The position numbers and the translations under genes were made by a program. Shown here piece after piece: positions 20,300 to 31,399 of a stretch of DNA of 64,000 nt (position 1 is its first letter; the number at the start of each line of letters is the position of its first letter). The DNA is from Tricholoma matsutake. Taxonomy: Eukaryota > Basidiomycota > Agaricomycetes > Agaricales > Tricholomataceae. Below the pieces are notes generated by a model, which had not been told where the DNA came from, ran no database searches, and saw nothing but the letters and a program-made list of their open reading frames with translations. The stretch lies in assembly GCA_026075535.2 (NCBI GenBank), contig AP026539.1, forward strand, positions 6,448,001 through 6,512,000, written 5' to 3'.

Positions 20300-21367
20300 T
20301 GCCTGTTTTCCTCCGGCTTCACTTCCTTGGTTGTAGCTTCCCTGATCTTTCTTTTCTGCCTACAATTCCTAGCAATGTGTCCTAACTGCCCACAGTTACA
20401 ACATTTAAGTGGGGCTCATCTCCCTGCTTGATCAACCTCCATTGCCTCTGCTGGTGCTGCTGACTCCATAACTATAGGTGTCACTGCCATGGCCAGTGGC
20501 TGTGCACTCGGAGTTTGCACCTGAGGCACCTTTCCTTTCTCAGACTTTCCTCCTGATGGCTTTCCAAATTTACTACTTCCATACATCAACTTTGATTCTG
20601 CCTGTTCCTGCCAACATTGCTGATCAAGGCGCATCGCCCAATTATACCACTTGTCCAACTTCTCTGGCATAGAAGGTAGTCAGTAGATTAGACTTGAATA
20701 AAGAGGGATTTAATCCTGCTTTAAAAAATTCTACCAATGCCGCTTCTCCATATCCATCTGTGAAGCTTCTGCTTTGAACTGCAAAATAAATTCATCCACT
20801 GTTAGGGAACCTTGGTGCATGGTTTTCAATTTGGCATTGGCTGTCACCTTTGGATTAGGGTCCCCAAACTGTGCCTCCAATCTTTCCAAAAATTCCTTGA
20901 AGGTTGCAAATGGTTTATTTCCCATGGCAATTTGATTAATAGCCTTGTTTCTCCAGAACTGTGCTTTTCCCCCCTGAATGTATGAGAGAGCAAAAATAAT
21001 CCTAGACTTGGCTGTACAAAACTCTGGCTTCCTCCCATGGATGTACAATACTATAGAGCTGATAAAAGATTTTGTATTCTCCATGGTACAAAGATTTGCG
21101 GGGGTGCATACTTAGGCAAGCACACTTTTCCATTTCTGGATTTCTCCACCACCTGCACATCATCCTGTGACATCCACTCCACCATCTCCTCCATCTCATC
21201 ATCTCTTTCTACTGTCGTCTCTGGCTGTACTTCCACTGGTCTGGGCTGTGATGCTGCCAACACTGACACTATTGCGACATTTGTGCCGTAAGTGCATCAA
21301 TTTTTGCCTCTAGCATAGGTGTGGGAACAGGATTAGGACCAGGAGTAGAAGTTGAGGGTTCGGACAT
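20300..21367 (-). pseudogene. Gypsy 1 Gag
   Basis: Begins at an ATG (21367-21365) with MSEPSTSTPGPNPVPTP, followed by the capsid region (FALSYIQGGKAQFWRN, FLERLEAQFGDPNPKVTA), the MPEKLDKWYNWAMRLDQ block and one CCHC knuckle (CCNCGQLGHIARNC, near 20,400). Two single-base frameshifts lie near 20,690 and 20,740; TGA codons at 20416 and 20680 replace Arg. Confidence 0.85.
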
Positions 21368-21860
21368 AATTGTTAGATCTGTGATGAATCACTTCTTCAG
21401 CAGACTCAAAACTTGTCCTTTGAGACCTCTCCAAATGTCTATGGGTCATGTGATTCAGTAACTCAGGTACCAAACTTGGCAAAACCCCTTTGTTCATCAA
21501 TTGTTTGTTTGTTTGTGGGTTTGTCAAGCACTTTGGATCAATATCCCTTCCAATAGTGCCTGATCTTGGGATAATACTGAATTCGGCTTGTAACTAAAAT
21601 AGTCGTCCAAATAGAGTAATGTAAATCATGACTAAACCAGATCAAATTGGTTGTCTGGTTGCAGCTGTCCTAATGACAAGCACTGCCTCTCGATCACTGG
21701 CGGTCACAATGTAAGGTGAGGCCTGGCATCAGCTTATGAAAGAAAAGGTAGATTATGTATATACAAGTACTTCCGGCTCATGGCAAAAGGATGTGTAATT
21801 GGATGTGGCACGGTGAAACAATGATGTATGTGCAAGTAAGAGAAGGTGCACTGATATGGG

Positions 21861-21872
21861 CAGTTGTGTTCT
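21861..21872 (-). promoter_or_regulatory. Candidate self-priming site of Gypsy 1
   Basis: AGAACACAACTG (element orientation) lies just inside the 5' LTR and is exactly complementary to CAGTTGTGTTCT inside the LTR (22077-22066). This is the arrangement of the Tf1/sushi self-priming chromoviruses. A 16 bp tandem duplication (21875-21890 against 21891 onward) now separates it from the LTR edge. Confidence 0.6.
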
Positions 21873-21890
21873 TCTGTTAGGGTGTTCTTC

Positions 21891-22291
21891 TGTTAGGGTG
21901 ACACCCACTATCTGCTAGCTAAGACCATGCGGGTTCTCTCTACAAGAAGGGGGCAGGATGCGTGTGTGTGATGGGGAAACTGATGGTTTTGATGCAAAGG
22001 GTTATTAATAGATGAGTTTGTTGAGAAAGGCATTTCACACCACAAGTGTAGGTGGAATACCTAAGAGAACACAACTGTGGTCCCCTAGGTGTATATTTAG
22101 GGTTGATATACTATGTTACATATATTGTACATTGTTGTTACCAACATGCTTGTACATGCATGTACATATTGATGTGTGCGAAATAAAATTCTCATGCTAT
22201 CAAAGTGTAGCATCATTCAGCGTAATGTAGCGTAATTCGATACAATAAAATAAAATGAAATTTTATTAGGTAATGGGGCTGTTTCCTAACA
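21891..22291 (-). repeat. 5' LTR of Gypsy 1
   Basis: 401 bp, TGTTAGG...CCTAACA inverted ends. Followed at once by TTTCC, the right target duplication. Confidence 0.93.
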
Positions 22292-23373
22292 TTTCCTGTG
22301 TTCCCTTCCCTCTGCCTGTCACTATCATGTGCTGCCTTGTTGACTGCCATGTTCTGCCCTCCTCATTTGCTTCCACTGCCCTTTGGTCTGTCATCCCATT
22401 GAGCATGTTCACCCCTTTGGAAGTCTCCTCTCCATTATTAGTCACTGTATGCTACAAAAAGGAGTTGTTCAGTTGCCTGCAGCTTTTCATTGTGGGAGAA
22501 GTGGCAGAGGTGGTACTCGGTCTTGACTGGTTTGTTGCCCTCCAGGAGCATGTCATTTTACAGCACTTGCAGCCCCTGTCTGCCAGTTCTTTTGAGCTTG
22601 TCACTCTGTCCACTGAATGTACATTGATATCTCTTGGCTGTCCTTTGAAGCCTGATCACTTTGTTTACAGGTTCTGTTGCTGGATTACTGGGGCACATCA
22701 GGAGCCCTCCCCTTCACAGTGGCCAGTCATCTTCATGTGTACTGCCAAACCTGGATTTGTTACTTGGAACTTTATGTTATAGTGGCTCACACCACTTTAT
22801 TATGTTTGGTGCTTTGACTTTGCAGGTAGATATCGTGTTGAATGATCATGGTGTTGCTTCTGATGGACTCTCACTTGAGTTGTGTAAACAGGCATTGTGC
22901 CATCACCTTTTGAATGGACTCTGTGCAAAACACATTCACCTGATGTGCTCAATAATGGCCAGTTCATATTCTCATTCACACTTCTTACAGGCAATCTCTA
23001 GTTCTGCATTTGAACTAGCCTCAGATCATGCTTTTCCATTAATTCTGTTATGTGCTTTGTGCTCTGGTATCAGTGTTTATGCATCTGGAATGCAGGAGTG
23101 AGAAGAGTCGCTCTCTGCTCTCAAAGCTTGTTGTGCTGTGGGAGTTAATACTGAGTCACAGAGCATGGATGTGACATTTTTGGGATTGAATTCTATGAAT
23201 AAGGCACATCTGTTGTTGCTGGCCACTTCCCATGGTATTGCCTGTTCTGGCGCCGTGACCTTAGAGACGTTATTCAAAATCATCTCATAAAAGGTCAATG
23301 TGTTGAGACTCACATTGAACTTCCTGCATGTGGTCAAGTTCAGACAGAACTTGATGTAGATTTTAGTGATGTC
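22292..23373 (+). other. Older repetitive or coding remnant, split by two retrotransposons
   Basis: Two overlapping plus-strand ORFs (22,273-22,782 and 22,661-23,101) and a third piece to 23,373 read as one decayed protein; one stretch (VLGLDWFVALQEHV) recalls the end of retropepsins. Joining across the ATGTC duplication of Copia 3 continues the frame (LDVDFSDVDAAQGQFLSAL). I cannot name the family. The left continuation is the sequence before 16,050. Confidence 0.4.
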
Positions 23374-23647
23374 TGTTGAAATTAAACCCCAAGATACATG
23401 CTGCATGCATGAGGCAATACATGCAGCATACACATGTTACTGTGCTTACTGTGCATACATGTGGTAAACACATTCCTGAGTCATGTGACATCCTTATTAT
23501 TATGTATATAAGGAGAACCTGTACCATAGTAGAAATACAGTGTTCTTACCTCTGCTAACCCTAGCTGTAAGTCTAACTAAACCCCAGGTAGGTTGTAAGG
23601 AATGTGTAGTCTCTTCCCCTGTGCAGCATATATAGTCTGCTCCAACA
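23374..23647 (+). repeat. 5' LTR of Copia 3
   Basis: TGTTGAAATT...CTCCAACA. It contains a TATATAAGG promoter-like box near 23,510 and a short palindromic CATGCAGCATGCATG-like segment at its start. Confidence 0.9.
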
Positions 23648-23659
23648 GGTTATGGGCCC
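23648..23659 (+). promoter_or_regulatory. Primer-binding site of Copia 3
   Basis: GGTTATGGGCCC immediately after the LTR, identical to the site in the other two Copia elements. Confidence 0.8.
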
Positions 23660-23873
23660 TGCTGGGCACGTCGCAAACACACCTTAACTGGCTGTGAATG
23701 ACGTTGACTTCATTGTCTCCAAATTATAACCTTGTGCTCTTCATGAGCTGCATTAAAACCTAGCATGACTAGGGATCTTTACACTCTGAAGGAGTGCTTT
23801 TACCTGACATTGTTAAACATGTTTTGATTAGCAAGAAGCTGATTGAGCACTTTCCCAGCTGCCATCAAAAATC

Positions 23874-24587
23874 ATGTCTTCAACTCTTGAAAAACTTATT
23901 CAAATGTTTGATCGTTCAAATTACATTCAATGGGCTGACTCAATAAAAGTGTGGCTCAGGTCTCAGGGCCTCTGGCAGATAACTAGCAGGGCGGAACACA
24001 AACCACCTCCAGTGCCTCCCTTGATGGCAATGAACACTACTGCCAAGCTCCAGACCTGGAGCAACAAAAATGACCAGGCCATTGGTAGCCTAGTGCTCTA
24101 CCTGGCCCCTTCCATTCAGCAGCGTGCCAACACCAAGGACACTGCTGAGGAGGTGTGGGACCTTATTTGCACCAACTATGGTGTTGATGGCCCCTCCCAA
24201 GTCTTCTCAGACTTTAGGTCCACAATAGCGATTAAAATTCCAGCTGCGAATCCTGCGCCAGAAATCACTAAGATGGCTGACAAGTTCGAGTGCCTCATGG
24301 CTGCCAATGTCACCATCCCTGAACTAGTACAGGCAATGATCCTACTTGCTGCAATGCCATGCAAGTATGATTCATTATCCACCACGGTCCTTAACACGAC
24401 TGCTACTAGTGCCTTGACATTCAAACACATCAAGGACTCTATTGTCGCTGAAGCCTCTAGGCATATGGCAGTTGGAAAGCCCACCAGCCCACCTCAGGCC
24501 AATAAGCTTTCCGCTGTCAAGCGCAAGGGCAACAACCCCAAGTGGCAGCCCAAAGAAGGGCAAGACAACAATGGAGAGTTGTCCTGA
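23874..24587 (+). CDS. Copia 3 Gag
   Basis: 237 residues starting at an ATG (MSSTLEKLIQMFDRSNYIQW) with a UBN2/gag-type capsid: WADSIKVWLRSQGLW, then AEEVWDLICTNYGVDGPSQVF and MILLAAMPCKYDSL. The C-terminus is basic. The frame ends at TGA just before the region that should hold the zinc knuckle, which is only faintly visible out of frame (24,580-24,620). Capsid protein role by family. Confidence 0.85.
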   Translation: MSSTLEKLIQMFDRSNYIQWADSIKVWLRSQGLWQITSRAEHKPPPVPPLMAMNTTAKLQTWSNKNDQAIGSLVLYLAPSIQQRANTKDTAEEVWDLICTNYGVDGPSQVFSDFRSTIAIKIPAANPAPEITKMADKFECLMAANVTIPELVQAMILLAAMPCKYDSLSTTVLNTTATSALTFKHIKDSIVAEASRHMAVGKPTSPPQANKLSAVKRKGNNPKWQPKEGQDNNGELS

Positions 24588-24835
24588 AAGCATGGACAAT
24601 GTGGGAACAGAAAGACTAAGGAGGATAAGCCCAAAGAGAAGCATACCCACCTTGCCTCCAGTGCCTTTACCACCATAAATGGTAATGGCACCATCATACT
24701 GCTGATGCTGCTCATTCAGTGCATCAAACAGTGTGACCACACTCCCACAAGGGACCCTCACTGCCAACTGCCTGCACAGGCATATATGGGTGTGGCCTCT
24801 ACCTCTCATTTGGTTTACGCCGAATATCAGCAAGC

Positions 24836-25384
24836 TTGAGACACCCCAAGAAAATGCAACTTCCATGCAGCATGAAAAATCTGCAACCACTGGAAGAGCA
24901 CCTGATGGTGCAAGAAGGTAAGAGAAGGAGGATTGAACCAGAAGAACTGAAAGAGCCCAGGATCATGGAGGTAGAAGACGATACTGTCTCCCTTGGATCA
25001 GAGCCTCTGGTCTCTGACAAAGAGGTGTGGAAGGCCATTGACAAGATGCTTGTCGATGAATCACTTGACATTGGTGGATATGATGACAGGTCAGTCCTTT
25101 TCCCTGCCACAAGCACTAAGATTAATATTCCAATGAATACAGCGAGCTTTTCATGTGAAATTTTACCGCTATTAAATGTATCATGGAATTATCTGGATCT
25201 TAATATATGTGTTTTGTGTGCAAATGGAAATTGTAAGAAAGGTGCTGACTGGATCATTGATTCAGGTGCATCAAAGCACTTCACTGGTGAAATGAAAGAT
25301 TTCGCTTCCTATGAGCCTTTACCAAGAAAGGACTCTACCTTGGTTCAAACAGCCACAGGTACTACTCATATAGTAGGAAAGTGA
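24836..25384 (+). pseudogene. Copia 3 protease region
   Basis: Acidic, Glu-rich linker followed by the aspartic protease motif WIIDSGASKHFTGEMKDF (about 25,250-25,300) and the usual TATGTTHIVGKG-like flap end, where the last Gly codon reads TGA. Confidence 0.8.
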
Positions 25385-25492
25385 GCAGTCTTCATTAGAC
25401 ATCAGGTAGTATGTCATGGGAAGTCAGAGACATGCAAAACATGATTATACCCCGTCTACTACATACCTGAATGTAGTACTCGACTACTTTCA

Positions 25493-26866
25493 ATGGGCAT
25501 CTTTTTACAAGATGGAAGTGATGTGCATGGTTCCTCCACACACATTTCTTTTTTTGAGAAAGGAAACCCAATAATGGATTGTGTCCCTCTTAGGAGACGT
25601 GACACAATCTATTGGGCTCGGACTCATATATTGAGCACCAAGAGGATAAAAGTCATGATGATGTACGTCACTGACTACTTGACTTGGCATAGGCGACTTG
25701 GACACCCATTCAAAGAGGCGCTAGGGAAAATGCCTAACAGCACCGTAAAATTCCCAAGGAATTTAATTATTCCTGAAGACAAAATTATATGTCCAGGGTG
25801 CACTGAAGGGAAAATGACATCAAAATCTTTTCCCAAATCAAATTCATGCACAGAGAAAATCTTTGAATTAATACATTCCGATCTAAAGGAATTCCCAGTA
25901 CTTTTGTACCACAAACATAAATACTTCATTGTATTTCTGGATGACAAAATGTCACATATCTGGAACCAGTGCCTTAGAAAGAAGTCTGATGCCACTGTGG
26001 CGATCAAACAATTTCAGGCAATGGCTTTGACCCAGTATGGCACTACAATCAAGTGCTGGCATGTCGATCCAGGGGGGGAATTCAAAGATTGTGAACTACA
26101 AAATGTGCTCAAGGATTTTGGCATCAAAATAGAGATGTCCGCACCCCACATTCACCAACAGAATGGGTGCACAGAGCATGCCATAAGGACAATAATGGAA
26201 AAGTTGCAAACACCACAATCATGGTGGGAATTTTGCATTGAACATCCAACATACTTATACAACCAAACCCCAATAAGGCACCTGAAATGGCTGACACCTT
26301 TTGAGGACCTGAAACAGGTCTGCCCAGATCTAAACAATCTGAAGGTTTTTGGTTGTGGTGCATACATCTATCTACCCAAGGAAAAATGTCCAACCACATT
26401 AGCTCCTTGATCGGAGTTAATGATGTACCTTGGATTAGAATATGGCAATAAAGCATACCATTTCATGCGATGCAATGGCGCAATATTCATTGGTGCTATG
26501 GCACTATTTGATGAAATGTTGTTCCCATGCTGTTCCAGAGCTAAAACTCCTGCCAAGACAGACCTTGGTGATTTTCCACCTCCAGAACCAGAAGATGATG
26601 ACCACTCATCTGGAACAGATGGCGATGATCCTATACTGCTACAAAATCCACCCCTTCCTCCATCATCAGAAAATGATGATGATGTACCAAGTGAGCAAAA
26701 GGTGCATGACAATGTGACTGATGCTCCTCCTCTGCCACCTCCAGTAACCACTGAGGACTTTTGTCCAAGACATGATGATCAACAGGAATGGCAGCAATTG
26801 CCACATCGATCAGGCAGGCAGAGGAACATCCCAAACCATCCCAGCAATACCTATGGAGAAAAGTGA
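25493..26866 (+). pseudogene. Copia 3 integrase
   Basis: GAG-pre-integrase zinc module (WHRRLGH ... CPGCTEGKMT, about 25,680-25,830), then the integrase core: LIHSDLKEFPV, HVDPGGEFKD, and SAPHIHQQNGCTEHAIRTIME with the catalytic Glu replaced by His (TEHAIR for the usual ERAIR). A TGA at 26408-26410 replaces Arg in LAP-stop-SELMMYLG. The tail is acidic and Pro-rich. Confidence 0.87.
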
Positions 26867-27199
26867 CTCCCCTCTGACATAGAGAGAGACATTGCGCATG
26901 ATTGATATTGGAAGAGATCTGTGGGTCAAGATTCAGATCATGACCAAACACGACCACAATCTCAACAGAAAGAACTGGTTGCTGGACTGAGTTCGGCACC
27001 CCACAAGAGTGTGCCCAATTCCAATAATCAAGAACATGATCACCCAATGGGGAAACTGGATGAAGCAGGTTATATCAAAAAGATAACCAAGGAAGGAGGA
27101 GATAAGCTTATTCGCTGACTGTTATCAAAAGCAGTTGCACCATCAAGTGAAATAAGCCAAGTTCCAAACCAATTTTGCAATATTGTGCACCTACCATGG

Positions 27200-28359
27200 C
27201 AGCAGCAATGTGAGTGGAAAGAGGCTTGTCATGAAGAATTAGAGGCTCTTTGCAAGTGACAAGTCTATGACATCATCGATCTTCCACATGATTAAAAATG
27301 ATCAAAAATAGATGGGTTTTCTCCATCAAATCAGATGGAAGAAAATGAGCCAGACTTGTGGCCAAAGGCTTTTCACAAGTTGAAGGTGTTGACTTTGATG
27401 AGATCTTCTCACCAGTAGTCTGCTATGAGACTGTATGCCTCATGTTTGCACTTGTGTCTCTAGAAGGCATGTATATGACTGGTCTAGATGTAAAAACTGC
27501 ATTTTTATATGGCAAACTAGATGAGGAGATCTATATGGATCAACCTGAGGGTTTCAGACTTGAGGGAAAAGAGCACAAAATAATGTGCTTATGCTGAGCA
27601 TTGTATGGCCTTAAACAGGCCTCACTAGCATGGTGGAAAGAGCTAGAGGCATTTATGTGCACCATTGGATTCATGTGTGCCAGCTCCAATGCCTGCATTT
27701 TCATACACAAGGATCCTAAGACAGGCAGCATAGTTATTGTGCTAGTCTATGTTGATGATGGCTTGTTCATGGGGAAGAACAAGAAACTTGTGGATGAAAA
27801 GAAAGATGCTTGTCTAAAGCATTGGGAGTGCTGTAATACTGAAAAAGTCATGGAATTCTTAGGCATGTGCATCACCCAGACCACAAATAAAGTCAAACTC
27901 GATCAAACCAAATATCTCGCCAAAGTGCTTGAGAGGTTCAAGATGACAAATGCCAAAGTTGCCCCCACTCCACTCCTGACTGGTTACAAACCATTGGAAA
28001 ACACAGAGATGCCAAACACAGCTCTTAGATTGAAATATCAGTCTGTGATCAGATCTTTATTGTATCTGATGCTCGGAATGCGACCTGATATTGCTTACAC
28101 AGTAATCAAGATGTCGCAATTCTCAGCTAATCTCAGCCAAGAACATCTAGACAAAGCGATGTACGTCATGCGCTATCTGGTGGGAACCCAGAAATATAAT
28201 ATTGTCTACAATGGAGAGAAATCTGAAGGGCTACAAGCCTTCACAGATTCTGATTGGGCAGCTGACATAGTCAAGCACCAATCTACAATGGGTTACTTTG
28301 CTACTCTAGCAAGTGGCATTGTGTGCTGGCAGTCCCATTTACAAAAAACTGTAGCACTT
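27200..28359 (+). pseudogene. Copia 3 reverse transcriptase and truncated RNase H
   Basis: RVT_2-type RT: RLVAKGFSQVEGVDFDEIFSPV, GLDVKTAFLYGKLDEEIYM, LYGLKQASLAWW, and the catalytic YVDDG (about 27,745). TGA codons precede ARLVAK, and follow KIMCLC before ALYGLKQ (27595-27597); both are Arg in relatives. RNase H starts with DSDWAAD and ends abruptly at QKTVAL, where the 3' LTR remnant begins. Confidence 0.9.
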
Positions 28360-28561
28360 TTACTGTGCATACATGTGGTAAACACATTCCTGAGTCATGT
28401 GACATCCTTATTATTATGTATATAAGGAGAACCTGTACCATAGTAGGAATACAGTGTTCTTACCTCTGCTAACCCTAGCTGTAAGTCTAACTAAACCCCA
28501 GGTAGGTTGTAAGGAACATGTAGTCTCTTCCCCTGTGCAGCGTATATAGTCTGCTCCAACA
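28360..28561 (+). repeat. Truncated 3' LTR of Copia 3
   Basis: 202 bp equal to 23446-23647 of the 5' LTR. The first 72 bp of the LTR, the polypurine tract and the end of RNase H are missing. Confidence 0.92.
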
Positions 28562-28609
28562 ATGTCGATGCTGCACAAGGACAATTTCTGTCTGCTCTCG
28601 GCCAGAGGG

Positions 28610-28840
28610 TAGTGTTTGAAGGTCTGGTTCAGTCTGGTTTTTTCCCATCTTGGGCTCAAACTGGAACTGCAACTGGTTCCATTACATTCCAAAACTATCT
28701 AAAACTGGACTGAACCACACAAAACCAGTTCATTGCAGTTCAACCAGGTCTGACTACCAGTTGTAGCTGGTTCAGCCACAACTGGTCATCTACCAACTGA
28801 GGTTGGTCTAAACTAAGTTTATGTAGGTAAACAATACTAC
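28610..28840. mobile_element. Fragment of the CTGGTTC-rich hAT-type MITE family
   Basis: Begins TAGTGTTTGAAGGTCTGGTTCAG, nearly the terminus of the complete copy at 30046-30843, and is full of CTGGTT/AACCAG words. The opposite terminus is missing, so this copy is truncated near 28,840. Confidence 0.65.
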
Positions 28841-28904
28841 TCTAAATCTAAAAATAAAGCCCCTCACAGGCAGGGGCCTGTGAGCAAGCATGTAGGTAGC
28901 ACAA

Positions 28905-29413
28905 TAAAAAAAACCATGGTGACAATGTCATTTGTTTGACAGCTGTTCAGTAATTGGGCTATTCCATCTGACAGGACTATTGGTCACCACACTGAAGGTG
29001 TAGTGTAATTGGGTTTTCCTGGCTTTTTCAGTACAAGCATTTCCATGGTTGCCCATTCCTGTGGATAGTATTTCAGCATGTTAATAGTGTGGAAAGGGGG
29101 GCCCAGATGTGGGACGAGGTCTTCTCTGGCATGCACAAAAACTGAGTTTGGTATTGTTCCAGTTCTGGTTGCTTTGTATGATTTCATCTTTTGTATCACA
29201 TGGTGTATTTGCTCATTTGTTATGTTGGAGAATTCCCATCTTGGTGGGGGGTACTGGAAGTTTTGTGGTATTGGTGGTGTTGTTGGGTTCAGTGGGGGGA
29301 AGAATGTTTCATAAAAGAGTTGTCCCTTGCTCGCATTGTCCATCACTTCTTTTGTTACATGTTTCATTGCTGGGTCTTTTACCTGTAGTGTTGGGGTTCT
29401 TGCCTTCCCCACA
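28905..29413 (-). pseudogene. LINE ORF2: N-terminal reverse transcriptase
   Basis: FFPPLNPTTPPIP...YPPPRWEF, the ITNEQIHHVIQKMKSYKA motif, then EMLVLKKPGKPNYTTPS and, after a TGA in place of Arg, PIVLSDGIAQLLNS. The YADD catalytic motif would lie further on and is not in the window. Confidence 0.87.
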
Positions 29414-31350
29414 TCAGTTGCTGGTTAGGTTACTAGTCTGCTTGCTTGCCATACATTGGCTTGACCAAGTCCCTCTAGCCATTCTGCCCAGTGTTCTGCT
29501 TTTGCTTTCCATATTGCTTCTGAGTAGTGGTTCCTTTGCTTTTGGTATTCTTTTTGAACTGGGTGTCATGTGTTGCATTGGTGATATTTTAATCTTCCTC
29601 CAAGTTGTCGCATCTTTTTCTTTTTGTTTGCTAGTTTGGTTGACCACCATCTTTTTGAGTATGGACTGGGTTTTGTTAGGCTCACATGTTTTTTGATGGC
29701 ATCTTGTACTGCTTTGTTTAGGGTTTTGAGCCTGTGGTTGAAGTCTTGGATGTTTTTAATTTCTGTGGGTGTGGGGATGGTAGCAAGGTTGTTTTTTAGA
29801 GTTTTTATGAATTCTGGCCAGTCAGTTGTTCTGAAGTTTTGTTGTGGCTTCCATATTGTTTTTGGTGCATAGATGACAATCTGTGTGACAATCAGGTAGT
29901 GGTTGGTTCTCACTGGTCACATTGCATTGTTGGTGTTGCATTTGATGATTGTGTCCATGATATTCTCTGTGCAGAATACATTGTCTCAACTCTTGTGTGG
30001 TTGCCTGAGTTATGTGCGTGTAGTGTTGGGATGAACAGTGGTAGCTAGTGTTTTAAGGTCCAGTTCAGTCCAGTTTTTTACATCTAAAAGGGGCAACTGG
30101 AACCACAACTGGTTGAGGACTGCATAGGACTGGTCCATACTGGTCCATGAACTGAAAAAAACCAGTCCAAACCGACTTTTTGTTGTAAAATTTGTGGTAC
30201 CTATATAGCCTATATTTCTTTCACCGAATACTACCTGGAGCATGTAACCGTTACACAGGCAGATGGATACAGTAAATACCCAGCGATTGATCTGATGTTT
30301 GAGAGATTTCATCAAGATCTGACTGAGATATAATTAAAACAAAAGTACATTGTGTTACATGTTGTAGTTTGTAGTTTGTAGTTTGTAGTGTGTAGTATGT
30401 AGTTACAACTTGTCAAGGCTGTTAAATGAATCAAATCCACATGGTACAGATGTTTATGTATGTTATTCCTTTGCCAGGGATAATGTCCAATGGTGCCCAA
30501 TATTTTTGTAGCACAAGGTATAAGCAGTACAATCACAGTTGCTCAAATCATGACAAAATACTCAGATCAAAATGTATTTGGTCATATCTCTCTCAGTTCT
30601 CAACTGTTTTTGATGGTCCAGGGAGTGAAATTGAAGGAAATATGTGTAGAAATCTGGTGGTATAGTGCATGTGACCTATGAACCAGTTTTCATCAGTTCA
30701 ATGATATTTCTCAAAGTGAAAGACTGGCAACTGGACTGCAAAAGACTGGTCCTATAAATAGCCACCTGACAAACTGGACTTCAGTTTGGTCCAGTTCAGT
30801 TTTGGTTTTTTTCCAGTTCATAGGACTGGACCTTTAAACACTAGTGGTAGCGCCATCTTTTTGGGCTTTGTCCCATAGGGGATGGTGGCAATTGAAGTTG
30901 CCCATCCATATGGTGTGCATGAGTCCAGTCAATTGTAGTTGTCTCTCATGGTCTCGCATGAGGTTTGATACATGCATTAGGGCATGGTTACTGTTGCAGT
31001 TGTTATATATGTTGATGATGCATAATGTGCCAAAATGGCCTCAAATTTCTATCGCCATAATATCCAGGTGTGGGAATTGGATTTGTTTCCATGAATCTGT
31101 TAATAGGTGAGCGTTGACTAGTGTGATGGATCTTGTATTGTCTGGGTGATCTTGGTGTGTGCTGGGGTATAGAGTGATCCAATTTTGGTTCGCTTGTGAT
31201 TTTCCTCTAAAGTTGATGGAGGGTTCTTGTATCATGCATATGTCATATTCCTTATGTTTGAGGCTCTTGAGTAGGTCAAGTTGGCTGATGAGGGACTTGA
31301 TGACATTTTGCTGTCATATTTGTAGTGGCCTTTGGGGTGTGCTTTGATTT
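29414..31350 (-). pseudogene. LINE ORF2: endonuclease domain, split by a MITE
   Basis: Endonuclease motifs in order: QQNVIKSL, MIQEPSINFRGKS, TRSITLVNAHLLTDSW, then MGNFNCHHPLWD (about 30,880-30,920), the MITE, and after it PTLHAHNSGNHTRVETMY and WPEFIKTLKNNLATIP with SPYSKRWWSTKL. Such enzymes nick target DNA for target-primed reverse transcription. Several stops, at least one a CGA-to-TGA change (LQI-stop-QQN). Confidence 0.85.
30046..30843. mobile_element. hAT-type MITE (798 bp) inside the LINE
   Basis: Termini TAGTGTTTTAAGGTCC and GGACCTTTAAACACTA, with 8 bp target duplication GTGGTAGC (30038-30045 and 30844-30851). Subterminal regions are packed with CCAGTT/AACTGG and GGTCCA words. A (GTAGTTT)n-like run lies at 30,362-30,405. 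No transposase. Confidence 0.92.
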
Positions 31351-31399
31351 TGTGTTTCAGACATATTCAAAGGGTGTGTGTTCTCTGTGCATTGGTTGG

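Larger units (their letters stand above)
16050..22291 (-). mobile_element. Ty3/Gypsy chromovirus (Gypsy 1)
   Basis: Complete 6.2 kb element on the minus strand. LTRs lie at 16050-16442 and 21891-22291, both TGTTA...TAACA, flanked by the target duplication TTTCC (16045-16049 and 22292-22296). In element order: gag with CCHC knuckle, protease, reverse transcriptase, RNase H, integrase and a C-terminal chromodomain, which is the chromovirus order. A polypurine tract (AAAAGGGGGG) lies at 16446-16455. Coding is interrupted mainly by TGA codons at former Arg codons. Confidence 0.95.
23374..28561 (+). mobile_element. Ty1/Copia LTR retrotransposon (Copia 3)
   Basis: 5.2 kb plus-strand Copia element flanked by ATGTC (23369-23373 and 28562-28566). 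The 5' LTR is 274 bp; the 3' LTR keeps only its last 202 bp because a deletion fused RNase H to it. Gag, protease, integrase, RT and part of RNase H follow in Copia order. It belongs to a different Copia lineage from elements 1 and 2 (unrelated LTRs, different RT), yet shares their primer-binding site. Many in-frame TGA codons. Confidence 0.94.

Noticed and set aside
16454..21367. TGA reassigned as a sense codon (Arg or Trp)
   Set aside because: Host-type genes end in ordinary stops, including TGA in the PMP3 gene, and the changes are explained by CpG decay.
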